Assembly (NCBI GenBank): GCA_964458645.1
Contig: CAYWJU010000001.1
Location: 1-64,000, forward strand
From: DAORHV01 sp964458645
Lineage (GTDB): Bacteria; Patescibacteriota; Gracilibacteria; Peribacterales; Peribacteraceae
Length of the DNA: 64,000 nucleotides
Reading direction: 5' to 3'
The stretch's first letter is position 1; every line of letters starts with the position of its first letter. The position numbers and the translations under genes were made by a program. This document shows, piece by piece, positions 9,236 through 17,828 of this stretch. Below the pieces are notes generated by a model. The model ran no database searches. It was given only the letters and a program-made list of their open reading frames with translations, and had not been told where the DNA came from.

Positions 9236-9319
9236 GAAAGACCATACCAGCCACCAGCAGCGCCAAGGCCACCAGTCATTTTGCTGTACGCCACCTTGCA
9301 TATCTCTGTAAAACGGGCT

Positions 9320-9325
9320 TACTAT
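9320..9325 (+). promoter_or_regulatory. -10 element of the FecR-like gene
   Basis: TACTAT ends 8 nt before the ATG at 9334. Confidence 0.45.
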
Positions 9326-9333
9326 CACCAACC

Positions 9334-11073
9334 ATGCTTCGAAGCAGGCGCCATCGGCGACAATCGTTCGGTGCCGCCGAACCCCGTCCACGCTACGTGC
9401 TCCGGTTTGTGATCGGTGCGCTGGTGCTCGTCATCATCTGGTATCTCGGCAACCGCGTGTTCTCGTTGTTCGACGATTCCATTGGCCGCGGAACAAGTGC
9501 TGTTTTGGCCCTGGAGCAAACGAACGGTGACGGCGTACAGGTTTCCCTGCAACAGAGTGACTGGCAACGCGGTGAGCACAATTTGAAAATGTACCCCGGC
9601 GACGGTGTTGCTGCACGGTCCGGAGTGCATGCGATGCTGGCATTCTTCGACGGCAGCCGCGTGCGACTGGATCAATCCAGCGAAGTCCAAATCGACCGCA
9701 GCGACAAAGTCACCGGCCAGCCTTCCACCGTGGAATTCACGCTGAAGTCCGGTCGCGTGTGGGTTGCCACACCGAACCTGGCCGTGTTCTCCGGCGCCAT
9801 TACGCGCCGCGTTTCCACCGCGTCATACACCGTAGAAATTCCGGCCGATGCCAGCGCGATGATCTCCATGGACGGTATTACCGTCATTAAATCCTCCGGC
9901 GTCGGACTCTCGGTTCATTTAAAGAACGTGAAAGCCGGTAACTTGTCGCAAGTCATTGTAGGCGAGGGACAAATGCTAATACTGAACGACGACGCCAAGC
10001 GTCAGATTGCCGGCGGCGCGGACCCATACTCCTTCCGCGATCCGATTACGGCGGACAGCCTGAGGGATGACTTCTTGGCCAAAAGCTACGCTCAGCTTTC
10101 CAATTTAGTGCTGCCAACCGCCGTAACGGTGGGAACCGGTTCCACCGCCATCGCCGAAGGAGAGGATTTAACGCTCACCGCTCCTACAAACCGCCAGAAA
10201 GTCAGTACGAAATCGGTGACAGTCAGCGGCAAAACGAGCCAGCGCATCCGAAGCGTGCTGGTAAACAGCTACAACGCACCGATCAAACCCGATCGTACGT
10301 TCTCGTTGGAGCTGGCCCTGGAAGACGAAGAGAGCACGCTGATTCACGTCGAGGCCCAAGACCCTCAGGGCATTACGCTGGCCGAGGCCGATCGCACAGT
10401 GTTGCGTGAACTAAAACCCTTCACGCCGGTACGCATGACATCGCCGGTAGGCTCCGGTGGCACGTTGACGACTGCATTGGAAGAAGTCGAGATTACCGGC
10501 GAAGCCCCCGTCGGCACCGCAGCGATAATGGTCAACGACTACAAGCTGCAGCTGTACAAGCCGGGCGCCAAGACGTGGAGCTATCTTGCGAGCGTAAGCA
10601 TTGGAAACCTGATTCGCGGCTCGAACGTATTCACCATCTACGCGCTGGATGAAAACGGCCGCAAGAGCACGCCCACGAACATCACGATTGTCGTAGACCC
10701 AGCTGCAATCGCCTCAGTCACTCCCATTCCGACAACCAGCAGCAGCGCCGCTTCGCAGCCGCCACTGAAACAGAATGCTCCGCTTACTCCCGGTACGCTG
10801 GCAGTCACCGCTCCGGTCGCGGGTGCCGCTGCCGAAGTAACGGAGAAAGAAGTCGTCATCGAGGGAACGACCTCGGCCAATACCGCCAGCATCTCGGTAA
10901 ACGGCTACACGCTGTCGCTGTATTTGGCCGGCAAGACCACCTGGAACTACATTGCTTCGGTGGATCTGACAACCATGAAGGAAGGTAAGAACGTGTACCG
11001 CATTGTCTCGCGCAACGCCGATGGCGAGATTCTGGATGTGCTGGAGTATGTGATGACGTATAAGCCGAACTAA
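9334..11073 (+). CDS. Membrane-anchored FecR-domain protein with Ig-like repeats
   Basis: A 579-residue protein. A basic N-terminus is followed by one membrane segment (FVIGALVLVIIWYLG, about 25-42), then a FecR-like beta domain (about 60-220: RSGVHAMLAFFDGSRVRLD and SGRVWVATP). Next come Ig-like modules. The last two are internal repeats: YKLQLYKPGAKTWSYLASVS and YTLSLYLAGKTTWNYIASVD, each in a roughly 90-residue unit, separated by an Ala/Ser/Pro linker. No FecI sigma factor is nearby, so an envelope structural or sensing role outside iron signalling is more likely. Probably extracytoplasmic. Confidence 0.8.
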   Translation: MLRSRRHRRQSFGAAEPRPRYVLRFVIGALVLVIIWYLGNRVFSLFDDSIGRGTSAVLALEQTNGDGVQVSLQQSDWQRGEHNLKMYPGDGVAARSGVHAMLAFFDGSRVRLDQSSEVQIDRSDKVTGQPSTVEFTLKSGRVWVATPNLAVFSGAITRRVSTASYTVEIPADASAMISMDGITVIKSSGVGLSVHLKNVKAGNLSQVIVGEGQMLILNDDAKRQIAGGADPYSFRDPITADSLRDDFLAKSYAQLSNLVLPTAVTVGTGSTAIAEGEDLTLTAPTNRQKVSTKSVTVSGKTSQRIRSVLVNSYNAPIKPDRTFSLELALEDEESTLIHVEAQDPQGITLAEADRTVLRELKPFTPVRMTSPVGSGGTLTTALEEVEITGEAPVGTAAIMVNDYKLQLYKPGAKTWSYLASVSIGNLIRGSNVFTIYALDENGRKSTPTNITIVVDPAAIASVTPIPTTSSSAASQPPLKQNAPLTPGTLAVTAPVAGAAAEVTEKEVVIEGTTSANTASISVNGYTLSLYLAGKTTWNYIASVDLTTMKEGKNVYRIVSRNADGEILDVLEYVMTYKPN

Positions 11074-11074
11074 A

Positions 11075-11190
11075 GGAAACCGAAGAATCCCAGGAATCCG
11101 AAGAAACCGACGAATAGGCGGAAGTATTTTTCCATAGTTCCTCGGAATCATCGGACTCTTCGGTTTCTTCGGTTTCTTCGGATTCCTCCC
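11075..11190. repeat. Inverted array of a 9-bp unit (copy C)
   Basis: Left arm 11075-11118 and right arm 11140-11190 between convergent genes. The right arm runs into the rluD stop codon, so the repeat touches the coding end. Confidence 0.7.
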
Positions 11191-12209
11191 TACTTCGGCA
11201 CCTCCATCCCCAGCTTCTTTACGAGCGCGACGAATTTCTTCGTCATGGGTGCTTTTACGTTTACGCGCTTCTTGCTGACCGGAGAATCGAACGACAGCTT
11301 CCAGGCATGCAAACACAGGAAGTCGATACCTAGTGCTTTTGCCAGGTTCTCGGCGCGGTTGGCAGTGTAGGTGGTGTCGCCGAGCACCGGGTGTCCGATG
11401 CTGGTCATGTGCACGCGGATTTGGTGCGTGCGGCCGGTGTGCAGGTCACACTCGACCAATGCGGCGCCTTCGGCCGAATCCAGTGTCTTGTAGGTGGTTT
11501 GGGCTGAGCGGGCCTCGGTGTGCTGCAGAACCGACATGGTCGTGCGCTTTACCGAATGACGACCAATGGGGGCGTCGATCATCGCAGTCGCAGGGGAGGG
11601 GAGTCCGGCTACCACCGTGAGGTACGACTTCTTCACCGAGCGTTCCTGGAACTGCTGCTGCAGCGCCAGGTGAGCTTTTGGGTTCTTGGCGATAAGCATG
11701 CAGCCGGTCGTTTCTTTATCCAATCGGTGCACCAACACCTCGGCGGGGGAGAACGGCAGCTTCCACTTCTTGAACATAGGCTGAATGGCGTGCAGGATCG
11801 TCACTTCGTCGGGCGCCATGCCGGTGCCAGGGTGCACGGCAACACCGGCGGGCTTGTTGATGACGAAACAGTCATCGTCCTCGTGGAGGACTTCCAATTT
11901 CAGATTGCTCGCCACACCCAGGTCCATGTCGACCGGCGGAGGCGTGGTGACTTCGACTTTCTCACCGCCTTTGAGCATCCAGCCCGAGCGGTCCATGACT
12001 TTGCCGGCAATACGCACCAAACCGGCTTCGATGATCTTCTGCACCGCCGAACGGCTCTTCATACCTTCTTGCTGCGTCAGGAACGCGTCCAGACGCATGG
12101 GCCACGGCACAGAGTATTCGGTGACGACGGCTTCGACCTTCTTCGCCTTTTTTTCTTGAAACGGGGCGGACACCGGGGCCTTGGATGATTTCTTTTTCTT
12201 CGTGGGCAT
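11190..12209 (-). CDS. rluD: RluD-family 23S rRNA pseudouridine synthase
   Basis: A 339-residue protein with a Lys-rich N-terminal extension, an S4 RNA-binding domain (about 38-95, RLDAFLTQQEG) and the pseudouridine synthase domain. The catalytic motif LVHRLDKETTGCMLIAK contains the nucleophilic Asp, and the later motifs HTGRTHQIRVH and GHPVLGD are typical of the RluA/RluD family. It isomerises uridines in rRNA. Which of the RluA, RluC or RluD sites it modifies cannot be told from sequence. The start at 12209 lies 6 nt after a TATACT element. Confidence 0.92.
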   Translation of the reverse strand: MPTKKKKSSKAPVSAPFQEKKAKKVEAVVTEYSVPWPMRLDAFLTQQEGMKSRSAVQKIIEAGLVRIAGKVMDRSGWMLKGGEKVEVTTPPPVDMDLGVASNLKLEVLHEDDDCFVINKPAGVAVHPGTGMAPDEVTILHAIQPMFKKWKLPFSPAEVLVHRLDKETTGCMLIAKNPKAHLALQQQFQERSVKKSYLTVVAGLPSPATAMIDAPIGRHSVKRTTMSVLQHTEARSAQTTYKTLDSAEGAALVECDLHTGRTHQIRVHMTSIGHPVLGDTTYTANRAENLAKALGIDFLCLHAWKLSFDSPVSKKRVNVKAPMTKKFVALVKKLGMEVPK

Positions 12210-12215
12210 GGCGGC

Positions 12216-12221
12216 AGTATA
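12216..12221 (-). promoter_or_regulatory. -10 element of rluD (leaderless)
   Basis: On the minus strand TATACT ends 6 nt before the rluD ATG. Confidence 0.65.
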
Positions 12222-12254
12222 GGGCTTTAGGAAGAGAAAAAGGAGGAGAAAAGC

Positions 12255-12372
12255 TCCTCATCCCCAACCCTTCTCCGCTGAAGCGGAGAAGGGGGCATGT
12301 TGTGCAAAGACGTATCACTATCTCATTTCACCCCTTCTCCATAGCAATGGAGAAGGGGACGGGGGATGAGGA
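12255..12372. repeat. BIME-like element: two hairpins inside an 11-bp inverted repeat
   Basis: Outer arms TCCTCATCCCC (12255-12265) and GGGGATGAGGA (12362-12372) are perfect inverted repeats. Inside are two perfect 12-bp hairpins with related stems: CCCTTCTCCGCT (12268-12279/12282-12293, loop GA) and CCCCTTCTCCAT (12331-12342/12347-12358, loop AGCA). It lies between the divergent rluD and tyrS. Confidence 0.75.
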
Positions 12373-12411
12373 CCGTTGATACCGCACTGTCTCTGCCGTA
12401 CCCTAGGACCA

Positions 12412-13578
12412 ATGGACAATAATGAACTCCTGACCCGTGCGATTGAAAGTGTAACGCCGCGCCCAGTGGCCGACGCCAAGCTGAAATCCGGCAAACCAAT
12501 GCGTTTGTACTTCGGCATCGACCCGACCGGAGCGCAGATCCACGTGGGCCACAGCGTGCCGCTCTTAAAGATGCGCGCGTTCCAGGACGCCGGACACCAC
12601 GTGATTCTTTTGATCGGCAGCTTTACGGCCATGATCGGCGATCCGACCGGCAAGGACGAGATGCGCAAGGCACTCACCAAGGAAGACGTCCGCAAGAACT
12701 ACGAAACCTACGTCGAGCAGGCCAAAGCAATTTTGGATATGGACAAGTTGGAAGTCCGGTACAACCATGAGTGGTTGGAGAAAGTCGATTTCCAGAAAAT
12801 CCTGGAACTTTCCAGCAACTTCACCGTGCAGCAGATGATCCAGCGCGACATGTTCGCCAAGCGCATCAAGGAAGGAAAGCCGATTTCGGTGGTGGAGTTC
12901 ATGTACCCGCTCATGGTCGGTTACGATTCCGTAATGCTGGATGTAGACGTGGAACTGGGTGGCAATGACCAGCACTTCAACATGCTGGCTGGCCGCACGC
13001 TGCAGACCGCCTACGGCAAGCGCGACAAGTTCGTACTCTGCACGCGACTCATCGAGGGAACCGACGGCCGCAAAATGAGCAAGACCTACAACAACTGCAT
13101 CTACCTTACAGATGCCCCCAACGACATGTACGGCAAGGTCCTGCGCATTACGGATGACCTGATCCCGGTCTACATGGAGTGCTGCACCAAGCTGCCGATG
13201 TCCGAGGTCGCCGCCGCCAAGAAGACGCTCGCCGACGGCAAGACCAATCCCAAGGAACTGAAGATGCGTCTGGCCCGCGAGATCGTGACCATGTACCACG
13301 GGTCCGCCGCCGCCACACATGCCGAAGCTGAATTCCAGAATGTGTTCGGTGGAGCCGGTGGCATTCCGGAAGACACGCCGGAAGTAACCGTAAAGCCGGA
13401 TACGCTCTTGGTAGAGGTGCTCACGGACTTGAAATTGGTGAGTAGCAAAAGCGAATTCCGCCGTTTGGTGGAGCAGAAAGGAATCCACATGAACGACGCC
13501 GTGGTCACCGCGTTGGATGCGAAGGCGGAGAAGGGGATTGTGAAAGTGGGGAAGAGGAAGTTTTTGAAGATTGCCTAG
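12412..13578 (+). CDS. tyrS: Tyrosyl-tRNA synthetase
   Basis: A 388-residue class I aminoacyl-tRNA synthetase. The HIGH-type motif is in FGIDPTGAQIHVGHS, the tyrosine pocket has LGGNDQHFNMLAGR, and the KMSKS-type motif is KMSKTYNN. The C-terminal S4-like domain (EFRRLVEQKGIHMNDAVV) completes the bacterial TyrRS layout. An upstream in-frame start (12376) is less likely, since ATG 12412 follows TACCCT (12399-12404) by 7 nt and matches the usual N-terminus. Confidence 0.95.
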   Translation: MDNNELLTRAIESVTPRPVADAKLKSGKPMRLYFGIDPTGAQIHVGHSVPLLKMRAFQDAGHHVILLIGSFTAMIGDPTGKDEMRKALTKEDVRKNYETYVEQAKAILDMDKLEVRYNHEWLEKVDFQKILELSSNFTVQQMIQRDMFAKRIKEGKPISVVEFMYPLMVGYDSVMLDVDVELGGNDQHFNMLAGRTLQTAYGKRDKFVLCTRLIEGTDGRKMSKTYNNCIYLTDAPNDMYGKVLRITDDLIPVYMECCTKLPMSEVAAAKKTLADGKTNPKELKMRLAREIVTMYHGSAAATHAEAEFQNVFGGAGGIPEDTPEVTVKPDTLLVEVLTDLKLVSSKSEFRRLVEQKGIHMNDAVVTALDAKAEKGIVKVGKRKFLKIA

Positions 13579-13640
13579 CCACCGCTTCCTCTAGAGGAAA
13601 AGCTGTTGTACCGTACTTTCATCTCCTCACCCTCTGATCA

Positions 13641-14462
13641 ATGAAGCTCCCCGAACTGGATACTGGATTTCCCGGCAAACGCTACGCTATTGCCGCGTTC
13701 GTCATCCTTCTCGTCATTTACTTCTTCGGCCTGTGGCCGTTTGTCGCAATCGGGGCAGGGGAGCGGGGAGTGGTTCTAAACTTCGGCGCTTTCAACGGTA
13801 CCGTCATGTCGCCGGGGCTGCACCTCAAGCTTCCGATGGTGCAGAGCATCGTTCGTTACAACGTCCAGACGCAAAAAGATGAAGTAAATGCCAGCGCCGC
13901 CAGCAAGGACCTGCAGGAGGTCACCGCCAAGATCGCTGTAAACTACCACATTGAACCCGACCGCGTCGGCGACCTGCACAAGAACATCGGCGACCAGTAC
14001 GGCTATCGCGTCGTGGACCCGGCTATTCAGGAAGCAATCAAGGCCGCTACCGCTCAGTACACCGCCGAAGAACTGATCACCAAGCGCGTGGCCGTGAAAG
14101 ACGCCATGAAGAACGCCCTCACTGATCGCCTGAATCGCGAATACATCATCGTGGAAGAGGTCTCCATCGTGAACTTCGCATTCTCGCAGTCGTTCAACGC
14201 GTCCATCGAGGCCAAAGTCACCGCCGAACAGGATGCACTCGCTGCCAAGAACAAACTTGAGCAGGTAAAGTACGAAGCGCAGCAGCAGATCGAGACCGCC
14301 AAAGCCCAGGCCGAGGCGATTAAGATCCAGGCGTCGGCCGTGAACGCGCAGGGCGGCGCCGATTACGTGAAGCTGCAGGCAATCAACAAGTGGGACGGCA
14401 AGCTGCCGGTGTACATGATGGGCGGCGAAGCGCTCATCAATTTGCCGGGTCTCGTTCGCTAG
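13641..14462 (+). CDS. Prohibitin-like SPFH-domain membrane protein
   Basis: A 273-residue protein with one N-terminal membrane segment (YAIAAFVILLVIYFFGLWPF) and a prohibitin/SPFH domain (GERGVVLNFGAFNGTVMSPG onward). A coiled-coil Ala/Gln/Lys-rich stretch (about 185-245) follows. Bacterial prohibitin homologues form membrane rings and modulate FtsH-type proteases or membrane microdomains. No HflK/HflC partner is adjacent, so the specific role is inference. Confidence 0.88.
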   Translation: MKLPELDTGFPGKRYAIAAFVILLVIYFFGLWPFVAIGAGERGVVLNFGAFNGTVMSPGLHLKLPMVQSIVRYNVQTQKDEVNASAASKDLQEVTAKIAVNYHIEPDRVGDLHKNIGDQYGYRVVDPAIQEAIKAATAQYTAEELITKRVAVKDAMKNALTDRLNREYIIVEEVSIVNFAFSQSFNASIEAKVTAEQDALAAKNKLEQVKYEAQQQIETAKAQAEAIKIQASAVNAQGGADYVKLQAINKWDGKLPVYMMGGEALINLPGLVR

Positions 14463-14501
14463 TCGCAGTAAAAGCAGATTGGTCTTTTGTGCCTTTTTTG
14501 G

Positions 14502-14507
14502 CAGAAT
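14502..14507 (+). promoter_or_regulatory. -10 element of the SLH-zincin gene (leaderless)
   Basis: CAGAAT ends 6 nt before the ATG at 14514. TTGGTC (14479-14484) is a -35 at exactly 17 bp. Confidence 0.6.
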
Positions 14508-14513
14508 GAAGCC

Positions 14514-16103
14514 ATGCAATTCCTCCTCATTCTTGCGCTTCTTGTACTTCCGTCTTCGGCGTTTGCCAACGCCTTCAGCGACGTACCGGAATCCGCCCGT
14601 GAATTCGAAGCCATCGAGTACGTTCACCAAGAGGGGATTGTCTCCGGTTACCCCGACGGAACCTACAAACCGGCATCCACGGTCAATCGCGCGGAATTGG
14701 TAAAAATCATCGTCGGAAGCCTGTTCGACAACAGCGAAATCGAAGAATGCGATACGGCAAGTCTTACGCTTTCCGATGTCCCGCAAGACGTTTGGTACAA
14801 GCCGTATCTCTGCGTGGCGATGCAAAACGGCATTATTTCCGGCTATGCCGACGGGACATTCCACGGAGAGCGCACTGTCAATCTGGCCGAAGCCTCGAAA
14901 ATCATTGTGACGGGATTCTATGAAGATACAGGCACTTCTGACAATGGCGAAGTATGGTTCGCACGCTATCTTCATGTGTTGGCTGAGCAACAAGCACTTC
15001 CCACGTCGCTCAACGGTGCGGATTCCGGGCTACGGCGCGGGCAGTTGGCCGAAATAATTTTCCGCATCGATACCGGTATCGACACACTCCCTTCACTGCA
15101 GGCGGCCGACTTTGGAATCACTCAAGCAAACGGTGGGACGGATGATGGAGATTTTTCCATGTCTGCCACAGACTGCCTGGAAGGAGAGCAGTACGACGAG
15201 CGTGAGGAAGTATGTTATGTGGAAATCGATTGTGAAACCGAAGAGGAATGTCAGCAAAAACTTGCCGAGCTGGACGAAGAAGCGGATTTCATCGACGAAG
15301 CTGGTAATGATTACGCCGAACTCGACCCGGAATCCGATGTTACAAAGGCAACGTACACCATTGCAGGAGACAAAATTTCTCTTCTCGACAACAAGGTTAC
15401 TCCAAGTGATGACGGCCGCTACCGGGCAATTTGGCAGCACTTTATTACGCTGATGCCGGAGGCGGCCCGCAGTACTCTCACGCAGTTTGAGATCTCCAGC
15501 GATGGCAAGGAAGGAACCTTGGCTGCAGTCTATCCTTCGGACAAGAATCCTGCGCAATGGACATTGGTTGTAGATGACATCGACGCCTACGATGACCGCG
15601 GCGCGCTCGACACGCGCGAGCTGACCTATTCTCTTATTCATGAGGTAGGCCACCTGCTGTCGCTGAATGCAAATGAGGTCCCGCCCATGGAAAACATCGA
15701 TCCAGAAAACAGAGACGAGTTCATTGCAGCTCGCAAGAAATGCTTGCCGCGATTCTTCACCGGCGAAGGTTGCAGCACTGCGGAGTCGGCCATCAACCGG
15801 TTCTTCCAAGTATTTTGGAAAGAACTGTACGCCGAATATGCCGACGCCCTTGATGGCCTTACCGAAGAGGATGTGTCTGCAGAACTCTATGCAAACAATC
15901 CAACCGCATACGTTAGCGACTATGCGGCAACGAATCCGGCCGAAGACTTTGCGGAAAGTTGGACCGAATTCGTACTAAACGATCGTCAGAAAAATCCTCA
16001 AAGCACTGCCGAACAAAAGAAGGATTTTTTCTACAATTATCCGTCACTCGTATCGCTTCGATCCGTAATTCGCCAACGGCTTCCGGCCGTACCAAGACCG
16101 TAG
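14514..16103 (+). CDS. Secreted SLH-domain protein with zincin-type metallopeptidase domain
   Basis: A 529-residue exported protein: signal peptide (FLLILALLVLPSSAFA), two clear S-layer-homology repeats (GIVSGYPDGTYKP and GIISGYADGTFHG) and a degenerate third. An acidic linker follows with paired cysteines. The second half contains LIHEVGHLLSL, a HExxH zinc site, and later EDFAESWTEFVLND, a likely third ligand region. SLH repeats normally bind pyruvylated wall polymers, so this is probably a cell-surface protease or a structural relative. The start at 14514 is favoured by the signal peptide and the -10 element. Confidence 0.85.
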   Translation: MQFLLILALLVLPSSAFANAFSDVPESAREFEAIEYVHQEGIVSGYPDGTYKPASTVNRAELVKIIVGSLFDNSEIEECDTASLTLSDVPQDVWYKPYLCVAMQNGIISGYADGTFHGERTVNLAEASKIIVTGFYEDTGTSDNGEVWFARYLHVLAEQQALPTSLNGADSGLRRGQLAEIIFRIDTGIDTLPSLQAADFGITQANGGTDDGDFSMSATDCLEGEQYDEREEVCYVEIDCETEEECQQKLAELDEEADFIDEAGNDYAELDPESDVTKATYTIAGDKISLLDNKVTPSDDGRYRAIWQHFITLMPEAARSTLTQFEISSDGKEGTLAAVYPSDKNPAQWTLVVDDIDAYDDRGALDTRELTYSLIHEVGHLLSLNANEVPPMENIDPENRDEFIAARKKCLPRFFTGEGCSTAESAINRFFQVFWKELYAEYADALDGLTEEDVSAELYANNPTAYVSDYAATNPAEDFAESWTEFVLNDRQKNPQSTAEQKKDFFYNYPSLVSLRSVIRQRLPAVPRP

Positions 16104-16210
16104 GCAACGGGGGGAGTTCTGGTGGGTATTTTTGCGAGAAATTTATACGATCAACAATCGGCTGATCAATTTGTCCATTTCTTTCGATTGCAATCATGGG
16201 TGTACGACCG

Positions 16211-16216
16211 TACACT
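16211..16216 (+). promoter_or_regulatory. -10 element of the 98-residue gene (leaderless)
   Basis: TACACT ends 6 nt before the ATG at 16223 and decides this start over the upstream in-frame ATG at 16196. Confidence 0.55.
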
Positions 16217-16222
16217 CATGTC

Positions 16223-16519
16223 ATGACGGTCACCAGCACCACACCCAAGGCAACCATCACCCAAAAGTTGGTTATCGACTGCCGCGGCATCGCAGGCATG
16301 TCGGCCGATTCGGTTGTGGCCTGGATGACGGTTTTTCCAGAGCCTCGTAATGTTCACGTGGTTCTTGCGTCATCTACCCCGGGCATCCGCCGCCTCCAGT
16401 GCACTCTGCAGAGCATGGGTTGCGGCGTGACCCGTGTAACAAAACGTCTGACTCCACGTTCTACTAGTCCTTACCCCGACCAGAATTTCGTTCCCGCAGA
16501 CTTCGCTCACAACGCTTAA
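16223..16519 (+). CDS. Hypothetical 98-residue protein
   Basis: A small soluble protein with an alternating hydrophobic pattern (KLVIDCRGIAGMSADSVVAW, then VHVVLASS), suggesting an alpha/beta fold of about 80 residues and a polar tail. I do not recognise it. It is followed 20 bp later by a tiny membrane-protein frame in the same direction. Confidence 0.55.
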   Translation: MTVTSTTPKATITQKLVIDCRGIAGMSADSVVAWMTVFPEPRNVHVVLASSTPGIRRLQCTLQSMGCGVTRVTKRLTPRSTSPYPDQNFVPADFAHNA

Positions 16520-16539
16520 GTCGTCAAAATTCCTCTCTC

Positions 16540-16638
16540 ATGAACTACTCCCAGATCATCGGCATCGGCAAAGCATTCATGCTCTCTGGGATCATTACGT
16601 CCAGTGCAGCGCTGATCGCGCGCATCTACTTCCTGTAG
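16540..16638 (+). CDS. Putative 32-residue single-TM small protein
   Basis: An ATG-to-TAG frame reading MNYSQIIGIGKAFML onward, mostly one hydrophobic helix (GKAFMLSGIITSSAALIARI) with a short aromatic end. It lies 20 bp after the 98-residue gene. Small size and lack of a recognised family make it uncertain; the strong amphipathic/hydrophobic bias and placement support it. Confidence 0.35.
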   Translation: MNYSQIIGIGKAFMLSGIITSSAALIARIYFL

Positions 16639-16682
16639 ACGGGGAAAACAGCAATACACCAACGACCCCGCTTCTGCGTGTA

Positions 16683-17360
16683 TTACGTACGCTTTCGCAG
16701 TACGAACGGCTGCGCATTGGGAACATCCAGGGCAATAGCCTGCTCTTTCGTCAGACCCAACAATTCGTACAACAAGCAGCGCGTGGTGTGTTTGTGGGTC
16801 ACGGCCAAAATCCTGGTGCACTCTCCGATATCGTCATCCAACGCGATCAATTGATACGGCTGCCCCTCCGCGGCACCGTCGACGGAACGAAGTAAGGGAA
16901 TCATGCCTGAGCGCAGTCGTCGCACCACAGCACCGTAGTCCTCAAAGCCGGGAATTCCCGACGGTTCAAAACTCTCACGTAAATGCCGCAGTTGCGGATC
17001 GCGCCGGAGGTGCTCTTCGAATTCTGGATGCTTTGCCAGGAGCTGATCACGCGTTTTTCCGGCAATAACACCAGAAGCACGCTCGGCAAGCGCTTCGATA
17101 GGCTCAACAGGAACGGAAAGCCCCATTTCGCTCAGCAGCGTCTCCGCACCCGTGGTCGCACGACCGGCCGGTGAGGAAAACACGCGGGCAAATGACATGC
17201 ATCGTTCCGTATATCGGGCGCCAAGTTCCTGCATCTGGCGAACGCCCTCTGGGGTCATTGACGTTTCGGATTGCCCGCCGAAGAACCTATTACCCGTGTC
17301 CGCATTTTCGTTATGCTCGTTTGCGACGGTCTTGCCGTGGCGAAGAATATGGATGCTCAT
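16683..17360 (-). CDS. Histidine phosphatase superfamily protein (phosphoglycerate mutase-like)
   Basis: A 225-residue protein beginning with the phosphohistidine motif LRHGKTVANEHNE. The second conserved histidine region is probably ILAVTHKHTTRCLL near the C-terminus, and the SSPAGRATTGAETL segment is the usual acid/arginine part. Members include cofactor-dependent phosphoglycerate mutase, alpha-ribazole phosphatase and broad phosphatases; the substrate cannot be assigned. It could serve glycolysis with the gap and pgk genes in this window, but that is inference. Confidence 0.85.
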   Translation of the reverse strand: MSIHILRHGKTVANEHNENADTGNRFFGGQSETSMTPEGVRQMQELGARYTERCMSFARVFSSPAGRATTGAETLLSEMGLSVPVEPIEALAERASGVIAGKTRDQLLAKHPEFEEHLRRDPQLRHLRESFEPSGIPGFEDYGAVVRRLRSGMIPLLRSVDGAAEGQPYQLIALDDDIGECTRILAVTHKHTTRCLLYELLGLTKEQAIALDVPNAQPFVLRKRT

Positions 17361-17369
17361 CTACAGAAA

Positions 17370-17375
17370 AGCATA
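17370..17375 (-). promoter_or_regulatory. -10 element of the histidine phosphatase gene
   Basis: On the minus strand TATGCT ends 9 nt before the ATG at 17360. Confidence 0.4.
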
Positions 17376-17462
17376 CCACCGAAACAAGGCTCCATTGGAT
17401 TGCGACAAAAAGCATCGCTCTCGCACCCCACTCACCCCCCTGAGCTGGGTTAGAGCGCGGAG

Positions 17463-17500
17463 AACAGGGGATTAAGCCACTTCTCCCCTGTTGGTTTTTT
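17463..17500 (+). terminator. Orphan intrinsic terminator, plus strand
   Basis: Perfect 9-bp stem AACAGGGGA/TCCCCTGTT with a 12-nt loop, then GG and six T. No plus-strand gene ends here, so it may end an unannotated small RNA starting in 17361-17460. Confidence 0.6.
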
Positions 17501-17828
17501 GCGACACTCCCCCGCACTTGGCTTCCAAAAGCCAAGATACCCTTACTTGAATGTAGAATTTCCCTGACATTTCAGGCTGTTTTTAGGAATGGAAATGGCT
17601 AGGGGATGCGGAAAAGTGAAATTTTTATAGTACTGGACATAAAATTCTGCAAATTGGCTAACGCACATTTTCCACACTGTATGTGTATTTCCACAGGGGA
17701 CGGAATTGCCGCGAAAAACATGCATTCCGCGCAGACTCATGCTGAAAATCTGATGAGAGGGGAGGAAAAGCAAGTCTTGGGTGAATAATGCACAATGTAT
17801 CTTGTACATCATTCATTTGCAGTCCCGG

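Larger units (their letters stand above)
17361..17828. other. 468-bp gene-free region with A/T-rich part and TTTTCCACA boxes
   Basis: It lies between the histidine phosphatase start and the stop of the next minus-strand gene. It contains a plus-strand terminator (17463-17500), a small hairpin CTTGGCTT/AAGCCAAG near 17518-17541, and then an A/T-rich stretch carrying TTTTCCACA (17668-17676) and ATTTCCACA (17687-17695). No convincing protein frame is seen. Confidence 0.5.

Noticed and set aside
8354..9391. 345-residue minus-strand frame
   Set aside because: Antisense shadow of the GspE/PilB-type ATPase gene.
13776..14993. 405-residue minus-strand frame
   Set aside because: Antisense to the prohibitin-like and SLH genes; composition typical of a GC-rich shadow frame.
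17430..17520. tRNA-like segment containing GGTTAGAGCGC
   Set aside because: The D-arm-like string is not followed by a possible anticodon stem-loop and acceptor; the dominant structure is the terminator hairpin.
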